Virus record (IMG/VR): IMGVR_UViG_3300042879_003433 | Span: 1 to 21,715 of that record | Source: a virus | Strand: one strand, 5' to 3' | Length of the DNA: 21,715 bases | Part shown: positions 4,245 through 11,621 of the stretch, piece by piece | How the letters are laid out: each line of letters opens with the position of its first letter | How positions within the stretch are numbered: position 1 is the first letter of the stretch | Position numbers and translations under genes: made by a program | Notes under the pieces: model-generated | Databases searched by the model: none | What the model was told of the DNA's origin: nothing | What the model saw: the letters and a program-made list of their open reading frames with translations, nothing else

Positions 4245-5635
4245 TTGCAATGAACCTCCGCAGTGTGTGGGCAGACAGTCATCTGCCCTGTCCGCTCGTG
4301 TATCAGCCTCGCCTGCCGTGGGTCACTTTCCACGAACATCAACGGCGCCGGTCGCGGTCGATGGACTTTCGCCCACGCCCCAAAGTGCTGAGCCTTGTAA
4401 TCGGCCATACTGTGCCGCTCCCGCTCCCGCGTCGTTGCTGCCGGGTGCATCACCAGCCTCTGCCATTGCACGCCGTGCCGCCTCAGCCAGTCCTCTGTCT
4501 CCGCTCTGTAGCGTTCCACGCGTGCCGTGACGATCAGCGGGACAGGGGCTTTGCGTGGCAGGTAGAGCGGGCGAGCGTTGCGGATGAAATCCAGATAGCG
4601 CGGCCCATCGTCGTCCTGTTCTCGGCTCGGATCGTGGCAGAGAACGCCGTCGAAATCCAGAGCCATGTTGGGTGACAGCACCGAATTGAAAATGTTCCAC
4701 TCCAGCATGTGCGGCCACTTCAGTTCAGCGTGCCACATGTCCGGCTTCAGGTTTGCCGCTGGGTTGCAATAAATCGCCGCCGTGACAGCGTTCCAGCCTC
4801 GCATGATCGGCAACACCTGGCGAAACGAATTGCCCGTCATGCAGGTATCATCGACGATCAACACCTTTCCCTGCGGCCGAATGTGTGACGAACCGCCCAG
4901 CCGCCACCCATTGCCCGCCTCAATCACGTCGTTCAGGGTTTGCCTGATTGCCAACAGCGGAAGGTGCAAGTACATGGAAAGCATCGTCGCTGCTGACAGC
5001 CCAGAACGTGCCACGCCTGCGATAGCCGTGATGTCGTTCGGGACTTTGCTGGCGAAGGCTTTCACGTCGTTCGCAAACTGCGCGGCCGTGATCCATCTGG
5101 GGTAGTCGCTGCCCATGGCAAACGCCCCGCGGTTGCGGTGCCTGCGTGGCTTGCTGGGAAGCGTTCGCTGCGGTTGCGTTCGCCGTTGCCCTGCCGGTTT
5201 TCGTTCGGCATACTTGCGCCCTCGCGTGCGCGGGATCTGCTGCGGCTCCGGCGTTGTTTCGACGGCTTCAATGATCCATTCTTTCACCTTCGATTCCACC
5301 AGCCCCGGAGCAATAGCACAACCCCACCGCTGCCACCATGCCCGCGCGTGCAACTGTGCGCGGCTGCGAATGCGGTAGGCAAGCGCGTCGATCTGTGCCA
5401 GCACCTGCTCGCGGGTCATCACATTCAATTCGTTGATTTCGTTCGTGCATCCGGTGCAGTCGGTTTGTTCGCCTGTCTCGCGGCTGATGATGCGAGCCAG
5501 TGCGTCGCCGTAGCCGGTGCGGCGAGCACGTCGCGGCCGTCGCGGCTCCTTCGCCGTCCGCAGTCCTTCGCTGACTCGTCGGCCGAATTCAGTTCCTGCG
5601 TCTATTTCGCGCTGCCACAATGCTGGAATTTTCAT
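4238..5635 (-). CDS. Fusion: C-x2-C phage domain + phosphoribosyltransferase + HAD phosphatase, 465 aa
   Basis: The start at ATG 5635 overlaps the upstream stop as ATGA. Three parts can be seen. Residues 1-130 contain GYGDALARIISRETGEQ and the DCTGCTNEINELN motif (C60, C63), like the 'GLGD...C.GC..R...LN' segment of many short phage proteins. A basic, low-complexity linker spans about 130-172. Residues 173-310 are a type I phosphoribosyltransferase, with GVARSGLSAATMLSMYL and the PRPP-binding loop KVLIVDDTCMTGNSF (257-271). Residues 322-460 are a HAD hydrolase, with motif I MALDFDGVLCHD (D327, D329), motif II LIVTAR (T370), a likely motif III lysine in ADYKAQHF, and an acidic FVESDPRQA (436-444). 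The substrate is unknown. There is no stop across the linker, but an internal ATG at 5116 could also make a stand-alone enzyme. Coupled distal-tail and methyltransferase genes flank it. Confidence 0.85.
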   Translation of the reverse strand: MKIPALWQREIDAGTEFGRRVSEGLRTAKEPRRPRRARRTGYGDALARIISRETGEQTDCTGCTNEINELNVMTREQVLAQIDALAYRIRSRAQLHARAWWQRWGCAIAPGLVESKVKEWIIEAVETTPEPQQIPRTRGRKYAERKPAGQRRTQPQRTLPSKPRRHRNRGAFAMGSDYPRWITAAQFANDVKAFASKVPNDITAIAGVARSGLSAATMLSMYLHLPLLAIRQTLNDVIEAGNGWRLGGSSHIRPQGKVLIVDDTCMTGNSFRQVLPIMRGWNAVTAAIYCNPAANLKPDMWHAELKWPHMLEWNIFNSVLSPNMALDFDGVLCHDPSREQDDDGPRYLDFIRNARPLYLPRKAPVPLIVTARVERYRAETEDWLRRHGVQWQRLVMHPAATTRERERHSMADYKAQHFGAWAKVHRPRPAPLMFVESDPRQARLIHERTGQMTVCPHTAEVHCKW

Positions 5636-6219
5636 GGCGTTTCGTAAATCTCCGCGCAAACGACGTATGAAGGCGGTTCAATAGGCATGAAGTTTTCGTC
5701 AAGACAGCCCACAAAACATCCGCCAAACTCTGGCCAGCAAACTGACAACAAAAAAGGGTCACACATACTGGCGTCAGCCTCAACTCCCAGCAATTGCGCG
5801 GGGCAAATCGTGCCATTCACGCCAACCAAACTGACGCCAAAACGACGCAAACCAGAACAACACAAACGAATAAACAGCGTCCATGGATACGCCGCGCCAT
5901 TGCAGTCTATGCAACTGCCTGAAATGTTACCCTCCCAGCATTCTTGGCCACCGCTCAGTGTTGTTTTGAATGTGATAGTCCCTGTGCCGTTGAAACAGGT
6001 GGTGTTTCCGTATGTTGGCGTTGCTGTCAAATCAACTGTGAGTGACGCTGGCAAAGGGTTAGCGCAAGCGTCGTTTGGAACTTCAGTCAAAACGCCGTCA
6101 ATGAGACGAACAACAAACGGAACGCAGCGATTGTCACAGCAGAATTCACCTGTGCAGCAGCAGTCCTCTACCGCCTTTTTCTTCCGCCCCCCTGTGATTT
6201 CGCCAAAGCCCGCCACCAT
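5632..6219 (-). CDS. Cysteine-rich distal tail-region protein, 195 aa
   Basis: The ATG at 6219 overlaps the upstream TGA by one base (TGATG), which I prefer over a GTG three codons earlier. Nineteen of 195 residues are cysteine. The N-terminus is KKKAVEDCCCTGEFCCDNRC. Later pairs or singles occur at GSCIDCNG, RLCCSG, SVCWPEF and GGCFVGC. Between them are beta-rich, Thr/Gly-rich segments (SLTVDLTATPTYGNTTCF, GTITFKTTLSGGQECWEG). This looks like a disulfide- or metal-stabilised beta structure. No signal peptide is present. It sits after the hub-like protein and a second Cys-rich protein, where siphoviruses put baseplate and receptor-binding genes, so a tail-tip role is a reasonable inference. 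No known family is recognised. Confidence 0.75.
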   Translation of the reverse strand: MVAGFGEITGGRKKKAVEDCCCTGEFCCDNRCVPFVVRLIDGVLTEVPNDACANPLPASLTVDLTATPTYGNTTCFNGTGTITFKTTLSGGQECWEGNISGSCIDCNGAAYPWTLFIRLCCSGLRRFGVSLVGVNGTICPAQLLGVEADASMCDPFLLSVCWPEFGGCFVGCLDENFMPIEPPSYVVCAEIYETP

Positions 6220-6758
6220 CAGTAGCACTCATCCTGCCAAACCTCACACAGCGTTCCCTCAATCAACAGGAAATCGCAGCGCGTCTGAATCACTTCGCCG
6301 TTGCAGCATTCCCAGTCCGTCACCGGGACGCGAAGCATTTCGTATTCCGCCGAAATGATAGCGTAGAGCTGCTCGCCTGTCTGCTGGTCTTTGTGGATCG
6401 GCAACAGCCGCACGTGCCCGCCGTCTTTGATCTTCAACGTTCTCGCGTCGTGAGCGTAGACGAACTCCCCGAGACCAACCGGCCGGTCTCGCACGGCCTC
6501 ATATGCCAGCACAGCCTCGCATTCGTCCTGCTGGTCATATTCGGTCGGGGCGAATTCGGCGCACGTGTCGCAGTCCACGTCGGCGTATTGATCCGGAGGC
6601 GAGTTGAGAAACCGAGCCAGTTCGACGCGATACCAGCCGCCGCCCAGGCATTCGGTGCACAGGCCCTCTTTGAGGTTCGCCGGTGCGCCACCGCCAGCGA
6701 AGAGCAACTTGTACTGCCGCCGATCGGTGCGAACTGTCTTCGGAAGTTTTAGCGTCAT
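6219..6758 (-). CDS. Cysteine-rich tail-region protein, 179 aa
   Basis: The ATG at 6758 overlaps the stop of the hub-like gene as ATGA. The product has ten cysteines, many in pairs: GLCTECLGGGW, DVDCDTCAEF, WECCNGEV and a C-terminal CEVWQDECY. The middle is a compact beta region (VGLGEFVYAHDARTLKIKDG, GHVRLLPIHKDQQTGEQLYA). The first cysteine motif, C-x2-CLGGGWYRV, resembles a zinc knuckle. It is translated between the large hub-like protein and the 19-cysteine protein, and the three probably form the distal tail. I do not recognise a family. A host-surface or baseplate role is inferred from position only. Confidence 0.75.
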   Translation of the reverse strand: MTLKLPKTVRTDRRQYKLLFAGGGAPANLKEGLCTECLGGGWYRVELARFLNSPPDQYADVDCDTCAEFAPTEYDQQDECEAVLAYEAVRDRPVGLGEFVYAHDARTLKIKDGGHVRLLPIHKDQQTGEQLYAIISAEYEMLRVPVTDWECCNGEVIQTRCDFLLIEGTLCEVWQDECY

Positions 6759-8659
6759 GTCTCAGCCAACCCCCTGTCCACGATCAGCACAGTAGACGGG
6801 CCACCGCTGCCCATTTCCCAGCGTCGCTCAACGATCTGCACGTAACGGGTGTAGCCGGTCGGCGCCGCATTCAGGCTGATTTCGCGGCCTGCTATTTTTG
6901 TGAGCAGGTCGCCGATTTCATAGTTGGTATGCCAGCCCGGTAAACGGAACTCACAGGACACGTCAGCGAAATGGTTTTGATCGCGGATGCGTTCGGCGTA
7001 CAGCAGGGCATCCAGCGCGTCGTCCCGCTCGTCTGCAGCGTTGCCAGTGTCCGCCAACACGGAAGCGTAAGGTCCGTACTCCTGCCGCCAGCGTTTGGCA
7101 AATTTGTCAGGGACTGCCAACACCTGGCGGAACTCACGGCCATTCACAGCGCCGGCCTGCTTTGTCGCGTCCGCCGTCAGCCTCGCGTCGCCAGCCACGG
7201 TGCCGGTGATTCGCAGTCGTGCCTGATCGCCGGCTTCGTACAGGATCGCGGGGACTTCCATGCCGTCGAATAGCACGCCGATCTGATCAGGACACAGGCG
7301 AACGGTCCACTCTGGGTCTTCGGGCTGCCAGGTGTATCCGCCGTCGATGGAGTATTCCAGTTGGATTGGGAAACGCTGTTTCCGCTGCGTATCTTCGCTG
7401 CCGGTCGTGCCGCTCCAGTATGTCAGCGGGTCTTCGATCGTGCGGCGGTGCGGCCAGTATTTCGAGAACACCTGCGCAAGGTCCGGAACCGTCGGCAGTT
7501 GCCCGAGTCGCGAAATGCCGGGATCCAAATCGCCAGCCTCATTCGCTATCCACAACCGCCAAACTGTTTCGTTGCCCGCGTACTCGCTGCCATCCTTCCG
7601 CAGGTCGTCCGCCGCCAGTGTGTCTTTCGCCGCCGGCCATGCTGGGTAAAGGTCCAGCGTAACCTCAGCGCGTTCAAAGTCGCCCATCACGATCACGCGG
7701 TTAAATGAATCGCCGATGGCGTTCGAAACCTCGAATTGGTTCAGGTTGCTGTCGTCCAAATCCAGTACACTGCCCACCGCCTGAAACTTCAGTTCCTTCT
7801 GCGTGCCGTCGCCAATCTTGAACGCTTTGAGTTGCGGCTTCTCTTCGTCCAGTTTGTAGTCCACATACCAATTGAAGCCCGCGGGAATCAATAGCGTATC
7901 CAATGCCTGGTGCAGTTGCGTTCCCAGCGGGATCCGCAATTCACGGACTGGCAGGGCGCTGCTCAGTTTTGTTTCCAGCGTCGCCTGGTCGAAGTTTAGA
8001 ATAAAGGTCTCCGTCGTGTTTAACTCCCAGCACATCGCCAGCACAGCCTGAGCCAACGTCCACTCCTGCCGCGTCTGCAAATGGTAATCAGCGCCCACGG
8101 CGTCGTCAGCGGCTTCAGGATGGATCCACAGGTTCACCGTTGCCGAGCCCGTGCCGCTTCGCAGTTTGCTGGATTTGTTGAACAACACTCGCTGGTCGAT
8201 GAAGGGATTGAAAACAATATCATCCTCAATCCGCTGCTGTTGCCCAGCAGGCTCATTCCAAACGGTGTAACCCGTGACTGGTAAGCCGAAATGGTACGGG
8301 CGCAGTTGCACTTGTGCGGTCAGCGATTCAGCCTGTTGATCGATGCGGACTGTCTCTGCCACATAATCGCCGCGGTGCAGTTTGATTTTATCCGGCGCTG
8401 CGGGAATCAACACGTCAACCATTCGGGCAAACTGCGCCGGCTGCGTGCGATTCTGAAGATGGTTCTGCAGCCCGAATGCCAGCGCCGCAAAATCTAGCCG
8501 AGAACCGCCGGCGGACTGCACCACCAATGTGGCGAATGCGTCGGCGAATACAGTCGGCGAACTTGTCGGCGGGTTGCCGCTCGTGTCGCCGATGTAGACA
8601 GTCAACTCTGGGTATTGGTAGACCAGAGCTGCCGCCGTGTTGAGAGCGTCGAAGCCCAC
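6755..8659 (-). CDS. Putative tail hub / baseplate protein, 634 aa
   Basis: The GTG start at 8659 follows GAGG by 8 nt. The protein begins with YPELTVYIGDTSGNPPTS and RLDFAALAFGLQNHLQN. Mixed beta-rich segments follow (HRGDYVAETVRIDQQAE, TAQVQLRPYHFGLPVTGYTV), then a region with RELRIPLGTQLHQALDTLLI and GFNWYVDYKLDEEKPQLKAF, and near the C-terminus LPGWHTNYEIGDLLTKIAGR and VQIVERRWEMG. The 'yeIGDll..I.gr.i' element is common in tail hub and tail-tip (gp27- or gpD-like) proteins. This is the largest tail gene after the tape measure and sits in the usual hub position. It probably forms the tail-tip ring through which DNA passes. No peptidoglycan hydrolase motif is seen. The exact family is uncertain. 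Confidence 0.65.
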   Translation of the reverse strand: MGFDALNTAAALVYQYPELTVYIGDTSGNPPTSSPTVFADAFATLVVQSAGGSRLDFAALAFGLQNHLQNRTQPAQFARMVDVLIPAAPDKIKLHRGDYVAETVRIDQQAESLTAQVQLRPYHFGLPVTGYTVWNEPAGQQQRIEDDIVFNPFIDQRVLFNKSSKLRSGTGSATVNLWIHPEAADDAVGADYHLQTRQEWTLAQAVLAMCWELNTTETFILNFDQATLETKLSSALPVRELRIPLGTQLHQALDTLLIPAGFNWYVDYKLDEEKPQLKAFKIGDGTQKELKFQAVGSVLDLDDSNLNQFEVSNAIGDSFNRVIVMGDFERAEVTLDLYPAWPAAKDTLAADDLRKDGSEYAGNETVWRLWIANEAGDLDPGISRLGQLPTVPDLAQVFSKYWPHRRTIEDPLTYWSGTTGSEDTQRKQRFPIQLEYSIDGGYTWQPEDPEWTVRLCPDQIGVLFDGMEVPAILYEAGDQARLRITGTVAGDARLTADATKQAGAVNGREFRQVLAVPDKFAKRWRQEYGPYASVLADTGNAADERDDALDALLYAERIRDQNHFADVSCEFRLPGWHTNYEIGDLLTKIAGREISLNAAPTGYTRYVQIVERRWEMGSGGPSTVLIVDRGLAET

Positions 8660-8662
8660 GGC

Positions 8663-8848
8663 TTATTCCTCAACGGGTGCCGGTGCAACTGGTGCAGGTT
8701 GTGTCACGGGCTGCGGTGCTGGTGCGCGTCCACCAAAGCCCGTTTGCCGCAGCGTGGCGAATGCCTGCTGGCGGTGTTCATCCAGCGTCAGCCCACTCGC
8801 TGGGTCATAAGACTTATCAACGTCAATCACGTCTTGATTTGCCGCCAT
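8663..8848 (-). CDS. Small hypothetical tail-region protein, 61 aa
   Basis: The start at ATG 8848 follows AGAGGA by 8 nt and overlaps the end of the upstream 130-aa gene by 22 nt. The N-terminal half is acidic and polar (NQDVIDVDKSYDPASGLTLD), the centre is a short helix (EHRQQAFATLRQTGFGGR), and the C-terminus is a Pro/Ala/Gln tail (APAPQPVTQPAPVAPAP). It is probably unstructured at the end and may act as an assembly or linker peptide. Only four bases separate it from the hub-like gene. No family is recognised. Confidence 0.6.
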   Translation of the reverse strand: MAANQDVIDVDKSYDPASGLTLDEHRQQAFATLRQTGFGGRAPAPQPVTQPAPVAPAPVEE

Positions 8849-9219
8849 GTCAGTTTTCCTCTGCAGTTCCACCCGTTGATTCCTGAGCCATCCAACCACG
8901 GATCCTCTTCAGGAGTGAAGCCCATGAAAATTGAGTTGCTGAAGGTTTTGATATCGCTTCCGACAGTATACGTGACTGTGCCAAATTCGCCAATCTGAGC
9001 GTTCATTGTTTCAATGGCGCCTTGGATTAGATTGTGCGAAGTGTAACCCACGAACTGCATCCATGCCGCAAATTCACGGCCGTGCAATCGGCCGAACAAG
9101 TGATATTCACCAGTCACTCCGAACCACGTTTGAATGCTGCGTGATTCGTTCCACGGCTGCGGAAGAATTGTGCCGTGCAGGTTGCTGCCGGTGGTCATCG
9201 TTGCCATCGCGATTGTCAT
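8827..9219 (-). CDS. Hypothetical tail protein, 130 aa
   Basis: The ATG at 9219 overlaps the stop of the tape measure gene (ATGA). The product is a beta-rich protein with several aromatic motifs: QTWFGVTGEYHLFGRLHGRE in the first half, and in the second half GTVTYTVGSDIKTFSNSIF, MGFTPEEDPWLDGSGINGW and a closing LTWRQIKT. Small beta proteins just after the tape measure are often distal tail (Dit-like) or tail-tip adaptor proteins. That position is the only evidence for such a role here, because no recognisable Dit motif is present. The 'GFTP..DPWLDGSG.NGW' segment is distinctive enough to serve as a family search handle. Confidence 0.7.
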   Translation of the reverse strand: MTIAMATMTTGSNLHGTILPQPWNESRSIQTWFGVTGEYHLFGRLHGREFAAWMQFVGYTSHNLIQGAIETMNAQIGEFGTVTYTVGSDIKTFSNSIFMGFTPEEDPWLDGSGINGWNCRGKLTWRQIKT

Positions 9220-10934
9220 GGTGCTGTCGCCGCGGGAAGCGGCGCCTCCTTCGGTCGCATGGGTGGCGCCTGTACTTTCATGGGCTGCTGACGAGCCGCG
9301 GCCATTTCATCCCTAATTTGCTGCAACAATGCTATCTGCTGTTCAACAATAGCGCGGTCCTGATCGGACAAGTTTCCGCCAATCGGTATTGCACCAAACA
9401 AACGCCGCTGTTGTAGAGTTTCCTGTAATCCCGCTATGCCAATTTCAGGAGCCGAAAGCCCTTGTGCTTCGGCTAGTCGCATCCTGTTTCTGACGGTAAA
9501 AGCAGTGTCAAAATCAATCCCGCTTAGATTGATTCTTCCAAGTGTATCATTGACAATTTTTTCGACTTGCCCAGCAACTCCTCGCTCTCCAGTGATATCA
9601 CCCACTGCTAACGCAGCCTGTGATTTTGCCTCGGCTCTTGATAATGCGGTTTGATTACTCACCTCTGCCGCCAAGTTCTGAAATTCCTGCTGCCCACCCT
9701 GCGCCCCGGTTATTAGTTCTGCCGAGCGCTTTTCGAGATCCAGTGTAGACTGTTCGCCCATCACCAACTGACGAATCGCCACCTTTCCTTCGCTGTTTTC
9801 AATGGTGCTGAGAAACTGCCGAGCCAATGCCGGATCCGCTCGCATGGCGTTCAAACGCTCGTCGAGTGTGCCCAGTTGATTAAATGCGTCGATCTGCTGC
9901 TTCGTCAGTTTCTGGACTGTTCCGTCGTCCAGTTTCATTTCTTTTTGGGCGACGAATGCGTCCATCTTTTGCACCATTTGCCGCAACGCTGTTCCGGTCA
10001 CAGCCATTCGCGGGTCTTGCAAAATCTGCGACATTGTGGAAGCCAGTTCCAGCGTCCGCTCGCTACCCAGTGCTGCAATCCGTTCGCCTCGCGTGTTTGC
10101 GGCAGCCAATGCCGTACTCATGTTATTGATTGAAGTCGCCAAATCTTCTCCACGGGCTGCCGCTTGGAATTGCGACAACTGCCCAAGCGTCGCCTGAAAA
10201 TCCCGCTGTCCTGTTGCCCCAGCGATTGACAACATACCAGACATAATGGGAGCCGCTTTTGCAGCATCTCCGGCGGTCACTTTCAGAACATCGGCGGAAA
10301 GTTTAATGGCTTCATCGAGGTCTTGTGCGCCGCCGGAAATCGCTGAAGATATCAAATTTGCCAAACCTTCTGGACTTACGCCTAACTCTGGCGCTCGTTC
10401 AATGATTTGCCTGCGTGCCTCTGGTACGTTTGCAGCACCTATGTTCAATGCCATTGCTGCGATTGCTTGCTCAAATGTTCGCGTCTGCTCTGCCGACTGC
10501 GCTCGCAACTGCGCCACTTTTTCAAGTTCACTGGTGATTGCAGTAACGACGGCCTGCAGTGTGACCATCCCGGCCACCATGTTTTTGATTTGCCCGACAC
10601 CTGCTGACAACGTTTGGCCAAACCCGCCGGCAGCACCCTGAATGCTGCCTTTCGCCTGCTTAAGTGAATCCCGCAGCGCGTCCACTTTTTTCTTCTGTGC
10701 GGCGAAGGCGTCTGTGCCCGCGGCCATGCCCTTCAATGCGGCTTCGGCCTGTTTTAGTTCCTGTTCAAGCGCGTTGAACGAACCGGCTGCCGCCTCAGCG
10801 TTTTTCTTCGATGTCGTGGTCAGTTTTTCGAGCTGCCTTTCCTGCTTGTCAAATTTGCCCTCAAGACGGTCCAGGACCTGAACCATCTTGTTGGCTGTCG
10901 CTATCCACTCAACCTCAATCCGCTCGTCAGCCAT
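9216..10934 (-). CDS. Tail tape measure protein, 572 aa
   Basis: This protein sets tail length and is thought to be ejected with the DNA. The ATG at 10934 overlaps the upstream stop by 8 nt. Residues 1-95 form a coiled coil (VLDRLEGKFDKQERQLEKL, SFNALEQELKQAEAALKGM, KKKVDALRDSLKQA). This is followed by a Gly/Ala-rich hydrophobic region (GAAGGFGQTLSAGVGQIKNM, VAGMVTLQAVVTAITSELEK) and a long Ala/Gln-rich helical domain. The C-terminus is a coiled coil plus a Pro-rich tail. The phrase LISSAISGGAQDLDEAIKLS resembles tape measure core segments. At roughly 1.5 angstrom per residue, 572 residues would predict a tail of about 85 nm, short for a siphovirus. No lysozyme or peptidase motif is seen. Confidence 0.85.
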   Translation of the reverse strand: MADERIEVEWIATANKMVQVLDRLEGKFDKQERQLEKLTTTSKKNAEAAAGSFNALEQELKQAEAALKGMAAGTDAFAAQKKKVDALRDSLKQAKGSIQGAAGGFGQTLSAGVGQIKNMVAGMVTLQAVVTAITSELEKVAQLRAQSAEQTRTFEQAIAAMALNIGAANVPEARRQIIERAPELGVSPEGLANLISSAISGGAQDLDEAIKLSADVLKVTAGDAAKAAPIMSGMLSIAGATGQRDFQATLGQLSQFQAAARGEDLATSINNMSTALAAANTRGERIAALGSERTLELASTMSQILQDPRMAVTGTALRQMVQKMDAFVAQKEMKLDDGTVQKLTKQQIDAFNQLGTLDERLNAMRADPALARQFLSTIENSEGKVAIRQLVMGEQSTLDLEKRSAELITGAQGGQQEFQNLAAEVSNQTALSRAEAKSQAALAVGDITGERGVAGQVEKIVNDTLGRINLSGIDFDTAFTVRNRMRLAEAQGLSAPEIGIAGLQETLQQRRLFGAIPIGGNLSDQDRAIVEQQIALLQQIRDEMAAARQQPMKVQAPPMRPKEAPLPAATAP

Positions 10935-11598
10935 CGCTCGGTTTCCGCTGCAGTTGGAGTGTGGTCAAAAACAGGTCAAGAATCGCATCACGCCCAACCC
11001 ACAGGTCGAGGTGCACGGCTAATTCCGGGAGCATACGGTAGTTTATCTGCAGCAGTTTCAGCAGCCAGCCGATCTGTGCCGACGGATCTACATTGAACAC
11101 CAGCGAACGAACGCCAAACTCCTGCAGGTATGTTTCGCGAAGCGTTTGGGCTTCGTCGCACAGCCAGGCGAATTGGCGGACAACTTCCCACCGCATCGTA
11201 CCATCATCAGCGTATACCGCGCGGCTGTCTACAGTGTCAGGAGTCGGCAGTTTCCACTTCTGTTCACCCAACTTAATCCACGGCCCAGCCTGCGTGTAAT
11301 GCCTTCGCAGTTCGTTTTCCTGCGGTGGCTTCGCGTTCCAGATACCCACCCAATACCGCGGCCTGCCGCCGTCGGTTTTGACGATAGACGGAATCCACGT
11401 TTGTTCTGCGGCCGCGTAGTGCATGAGCGGGTTTTGTGGAGTAAGCCACCCCAGCATCAGCCCCCGATTTCCGCCGGGGCCTTCGACGTTCGGCAGCACG
11501 TCGTGCCCGCCGATAATGGACGAAACCCCGGCGAGTTTCGCCGCGGCTTCGAGGTCTGCCGGCTTTGTGTCCGGCATGAAAAGTAAATAATGTGCCAC
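10927..11598 (-). CDS. Hypothetical protein in the tail-chaperone position, 223 aa
   Basis: The GTG start at 11598 has AGAGGGG about 8 nt upstream. The gene lies between tail tube and tape measure, where siphoviruses place their tail assembly chaperones. The sequence is unlike gpG/gpT proteins. It has GGHDVLPNVEGPGGNRGLML, a Trp-rich centre (RYWVGIWNAKPPQENELRRH, GPWIKLGEQKWKLPTPD) and a helical C-terminus (QIGWLLKLLQINYRMLPELA). No slippery heptamer in the right frame was found near its end, and it overlaps the tape measure by only 8 nt, so no frameshifted long form is evident. It could be a chaperone of a different fold or a structural protein. No family name is recognised. Confidence 0.7.
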   Translation of the reverse strand: MAHYLLFMPDTKPADLEAAAKLAGVSSIIGGHDVLPNVEGPGGNRGLMLGWLTPQNPLMHYAAAEQTWIPSIVKTDGGRPRYWVGIWNAKPPQENELRRHYTQAGPWIKLGEQKWKLPTPDTVDSRAVYADDGTMRWEVVRQFAWLCDEAQTLRETYLQEFGVRSLVFNVDPSAQIGWLLKLLQINYRMLPELAVHLDLWVGRDAILDLFLTTLQLQRKPSDG

Positions 11599-11621
11599 GT
11601 CTGTCCCCTCTCTTCGGTGGC

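Noticed and set aside
3726-5647. Plus-strand frames opposite the methyltransferase and the PRTase-HAD gene
   Set aside because: The minus strand carries clear enzyme motifs, so the plus frames are antisense shadows.
9876-10881. Several plus-strand frames with Cys/Phe-rich products opposite the tape measure gene
   Set aside because: They mirror the coiled-coil coding of the tape measure, have no ribosome sites and overlap each other.
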